A stretch of DNA of 8,229 nt from Thermoplasmata archaeon (GTDB taxonomy: Archaea > Thermoplasmatota > Thermoplasmata > UBA10834), in NCBI GenBank assembly GCA_013329135.1, contig DUKU01000002.1, positions 1-8,229 on the forward strand, in the 5' to 3' direction. Of the stretch, positions 5,630 through 8,229 are shown piece after piece; within the stretch, counting starts at the first letter, position 1, and each line of letters starts with the position of its first letter. The notes below the pieces were generated by a model. It saw nothing but the letters and a program-made list of their open reading frames with translations. It made no database searches and was not told where the DNA came from. Both the position numbers and the translations under genes were made by a program.

Positions 5630-8229
5630 TTGGGTTGGCGGGGGCGGCTCTGGCGGCTGTGCGGCCTTCTTGCGCTTCATCATGGTCACAGCGACGACGC
5701 CAGCGATTGCTGCAGCGATTACGACGCCGATGATGGCAAGCGTCGTTCCGCTAATGCCACCGCCTGATGGGTTGACCTCAGGTTCGAGGTTCATGTCCCC
5801 CAACGCGGTCTCGCCAGCGACGATCTCAATCGTTGTCTGGTTCGACTCATATCCCGTCTTTGTCACGTTCAGCGTGTACGAACCTGGCGTGATCTGCTCG
5901 AAGGTGTAGTATCCAGCATCATCGGTCAGAACCATCTTTGTGGTACCCACGAGCTTCACGGACGCATTGGCTACCCCGTCGCCTGTCACCGCATCATACA
6001 CATGTCCCTCAACAGCACCGACGGACACATCCAGCGTGAAGTTCTGCCACACGGTCTCGTTGACGACCACATCCACGTCGGCCTCCGATGAACCATAGCC
6101 CGCCAGGCTCGCGTTCACAGTGTATGTGCCTTCGGACGCTGTGAGGTTATAGAACCCGTCTTCATCGGTCGTGACGGACAACACGCCATTCGTGATGGAC
6201 ACGCTCGCCAACGGGGCCTCCGACGGGTCTTTCACGAATCCATTTATCCAACCAGCGTCCTCCGGGACTTCAATGACCGTCACTGTCAACTCGTCGGACA
6301 TCTCAAGTCCTTCCGGGTCCGCCACAGTCAATGTGACCGCGACTTCACCTATGTTCTCGAAGGTATAGTCGACAGTCGCCCCCGTGAGAACGCTCTCTGT
6401 GAGGTCCGGTTCGACGAAGGTCCATTCGAAGGTCAACTCGGTCGGGGTCTCGACATCAGCGGCAGAACCCACGAATGACAGCTCGGTGCCTTCCATCACA
6501 GTCCGGTCTTCTCCCGCGTCGACATCATACGGAGCGGTATTCCCTCCGATGATCATGACATCGAAGAAGAACCACATCGACCCAGGTGTCTTCCCCGGAT
6601 ATGTGGTCATGTCAGGGAAGTTGTAGAACACGTCGGTCCTGTAGGCGTATAGACCGAACGGGTACCACAGCACGATGTATGGGCAGTCCCGGTACAAGAT
6701 CTGCTGCATCTCGAAGATGACCGCCTGCCTCTCATCCTCGTCGACGGTGTTCTGCTGTTTGATGAACAACTGATCGTAGTACGGGTTCGCGTAGAAGCAG
6801 TCCGACCACGCGGTCCAGTCAGTCGGATCGTCGGGGATCTGGTCGGTCGTCATCACGGACAGCATGAACGAGGGATCAACATCGGTGTCCCAAGCCCAGA
6901 TGTACAGGTCGTACCTCGCCTGGTACCAGTATGTGTACAGGGTGCTCTCGGTGATTCCCTGCGGAGTCGCGAGTATGCCCGCCTGCTCAAGCGAAGTCGC
7001 TATCTCCTCGGCCGCCAACTGGTCTGCCACTGTGACATCGTTCCTGTAGTAGAAGATGAGGTCGAGCTCGACACCGTTCGACGCATTCTCCCTGATGCCG
7101 TCTCCGTCCTCGTCTGCCGTATACCCCGCGGAGTCGAGGAGGGTATTAGCGGCATCTATGTCGAAGTTCCACACCTCTTCTGCGGGCACATCGTAGTGCC
7201 ACGTATCCGTCGCGGTCGGGATGAGGGAACTGCCCGGCTCGGCCAAGTTGTTCAGGATGGTGGTCACGATGTACTCCTTGTTGACACACATCGCGATCGC
7301 CTGCCTCACCGCAACGTTGTTCATCTCCAGGTTCTCGCTGGCCTGATTGAAGTTCTCCCGCAAGTCCTTAGGCATGCAGTTGACGCCGAGCTCGAAGAGG
7401 GACAGGGCCTTGACGGCCTGGCCATCGATGTCGTCCGCAGCCAGAGTTGCGTCCCAGGCATCTGTTGGCACGCTGGTCGCAACATCCAGGTCGCCTGAGT
7501 TCAGAGCGTTGATCATCGACGTGTCATCCGTGTACACCTTGTAGAGCAGTATGTCGAAGTCCGCGGAATCGATGGAGTAGTTCGTGTAAGTCAACATCCT
7601 GATGAAGTCGTCCCTCACGTACTCATCCAGGATGAATGGTCCGGAGCCGACAGGCCCAGTGGGGAAATACTGGGTGTTCCAGTAGTCCGCCATGTCCAGC
7701 TTATCCACGGGTATGTTCTCCCAGATGTGCTTCGGCAAAATCGGGACGTTCAGGCTGAGCATGGTCGCCTTCGGGACCTCCGTCGTGACCCTCACGGTGA
7801 AGTCGTCGACAGCCACGGTCTCGGTGATGTTGGCCAGATAGTCGATCCAGAGAGCGCAGGTGTCCTTGTTGTCCTTGATCAGGTTGAACGTGAATGCCAC
7901 GTCTTCCGCAGTGACCTGGACATTATCATGCCAGTAGGAGTCCTGAGACAGGTTGTAGTACCAGATGGTCCCGGTGTCGTCATGGTACCACTCTCTCGCG
8001 AGCTGCGGACCGCTGGAAAGGTCCGGCTCGACCGAATTCAGTGTGTCATACATCAGGAACGATATCGTGTATGCCATGCTGAGAGTCATCGAGAACGGGT
8101 TGAGCGTCCCTGGATCCTGAAGCGTCCCAACGGTCATCGTGATCTCGTCCGCGGCGACTCCTTCGACCTGGCCTACGCCAACGACAGGCGCGATGATAGC
8201 CACACAGAACATCAATACACACAAAGCTA
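5627..8229 (-). CDS. membrane-anchored ABC peptide-binding protein with PKD and two carboxypeptidase-regulatory-like domains (5' partial)
   Basis: This is the solute receptor of the importer. Numbering is from TTG 8224, but the hydrophobic core continues through the preceding Ala codon to the window edge, so the true start lies outside. Residues 1-25 are a signal peptide without lipobox. An SBP_bac_5 (family 5, DppA/OppA-like) domain covers about 35-550, with DPGTLNPF, PQLAREW, VTAEDVAFTFNLIKD, PTGPVGSGPFILDEY, VAVRQAIAMCVNKEYIV, LLDSAGYTADEDGDGIRE and YIVLWYPFGLYAYR. A PKD domain follows at about 564-652 (DAGEDRTVMEGTELSFVGSA). Two CarboxypepD_reg-like domains lie at about 657-733 (GFVKDPSEAPLASVSITNG, TTDEDGFYNLTASEGTYTVN) and 735-815 (GHVYDAVTGDGVANASVKL, TDDAGYYTFEQITPGSYTLN). 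After a Gly-rich linker comes a transmembrane helix (about 828-848), KRKK and a proline-rich tail inside the cell. Many N-x-S/T sites suggest S-layer-type glycosylation (inference). It is first of the three operon genes seen. Confidence 0.95.
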   Translation of the reverse strand, partial: ALCVLMFCVAIIAPVVGVGQVEGVAADEITMTVGTLQDPGTLNPFSMTLSMAYTISFLMYDTLNSVEPDLSSGPQLAREWYHDDTGTIWYYNLSQDSYWHDNVQVTAEDVAFTFNLIKDNKDTCALWIDYLANITETVAVDDFTVRVTTEVPKATMLSLNVPILPKHIWENIPVDKLDMADYWNTQYFPTGPVGSGPFILDEYVRDDFIRMLTYTNYSIDSADFDILLYKVYTDDTSMINALNSGDLDVATSVPTDAWDATLAADDIDGQAVKALSLFELGVNCMPKDLRENFNQASENLEMNNVAVRQAIAMCVNKEYIVTTILNNLAEPGSSLIPTATDTWHYDVPAEEVWNFDIDAANTLLDSAGYTADEDGDGIRENASNGVELDLIFYYRNDVTVADQLAAEEIATSLEQAGILATPQGITESTLYTYWYQARYDLYIWAWDTDVDPSFMLSVMTTDQIPDDPTDWTAWSDCFYANPYYDQLFIKQQNTVDEDERQAVIFEMQQILYRDCPYIVLWYPFGLYAYRTDVFYNFPDMTTYPGKTPGSMWFFFDVMIIGGNTAPYDVDAGEDRTVMEGTELSFVGSAADVETPTELTFEWTFVEPDLTESVLTGATVDYTFENIGEVAVTLTVADPEGLEMSDELTVTVIEVPEDAGWINGFVKDPSEAPLASVSITNGVLSVTTDEDGFYNLTASEGTYTVNASLAGYGSSEADVDVVVNETVWQNFTLDVSVGAVEGHVYDAVTGDGVANASVKLVGTTKMVLTDDAGYYTFEQITPGSYTLNVTKTGYESNQTTIEIVAGETALGDMNLEPEVNPSGGGISGTTLAIIGVVIAAAIAGVVAVTMMKRKKAAQPPEPPPPTQ

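Noticed and set aside
5294..5767. Plus-strand open frame of 157 codons
   Set aside because: It is antisense to the DppB-type and binding-protein genes and lacks any domain pattern.
1..8229. CRISPR array, insertion sequence, rRNA or tRNA
   Set aside because: Reading both strands I found no regularly spaced repeats, no transposase-like frame with terminal inverted repeats, and no conserved RNA-gene segments.

Overview
The window looks archaeal, most likely from a euryarchaeal Thermoplasmata-type lineage, although no rRNA or other marker gene is present to prove it. The reasons are several small zinc-ribbon proteins (one with the CxxC-x17-CxxC pattern), a surface protein with acidic thrombospondin-type-3-like calcium repeats, a peptide-binding protein held by a C-terminal membrane anchor on a PKD and carboxypeptidase-regulatory-like stalk instead of a lipobox, and GGTGA/GGAGG-type ribosome binding sites. 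The lineage is inference; the protein features are read from the sequence.

Left part (1-2500) holds short accessory genes with relaxed base composition. A minus-strand remnant of a small membrane protein lies at 64-323. A zinc-ribbon, transmembrane, calcium-repeat protein follows at 441-1256 (+). A minus-strand tract at 1199-1836 holds a 95-residue open frame and, upstream of it, a broken gene whose pieces lie in three frames that switch at runs of G. Two more small zinc-binding proteins are at 1870-2097 (+) and 2258-2431 (+); the second starts at GTG and is easily missed.

Middle part: 2432-2812 has no gene I can support, only a T-run and a short hairpin. A 229-residue GAF-like sensor-domain protein is at 2813-3502 (+). 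It converges on the transport operon with only 30 bases between the stop codons.

Right part (3533-8229, minus strand) is a well-preserved ABC peptide/nickel-type importer operon, read right to left: a large substrate-binding protein (5' end outside the window), then a DppB-type permease, then a DppC-type permease. The two permease genes are almost touching. The binding protein captures a ligand, probably an oligopeptide, outside the cell, and the two permeases form the channel. No ATPase gene (DppD/DppF type) follows in the window, so the energy-coupling subunits must lie upstream of 8229 or elsewhere.

I found no CRISPR array, tRNA, rRNA or insertion sequence, and no clear sign of a wholly new system. 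The most useful second looks are the frame-broken minus-strand genes, the stalked binding protein and the ATPase-less operon end.
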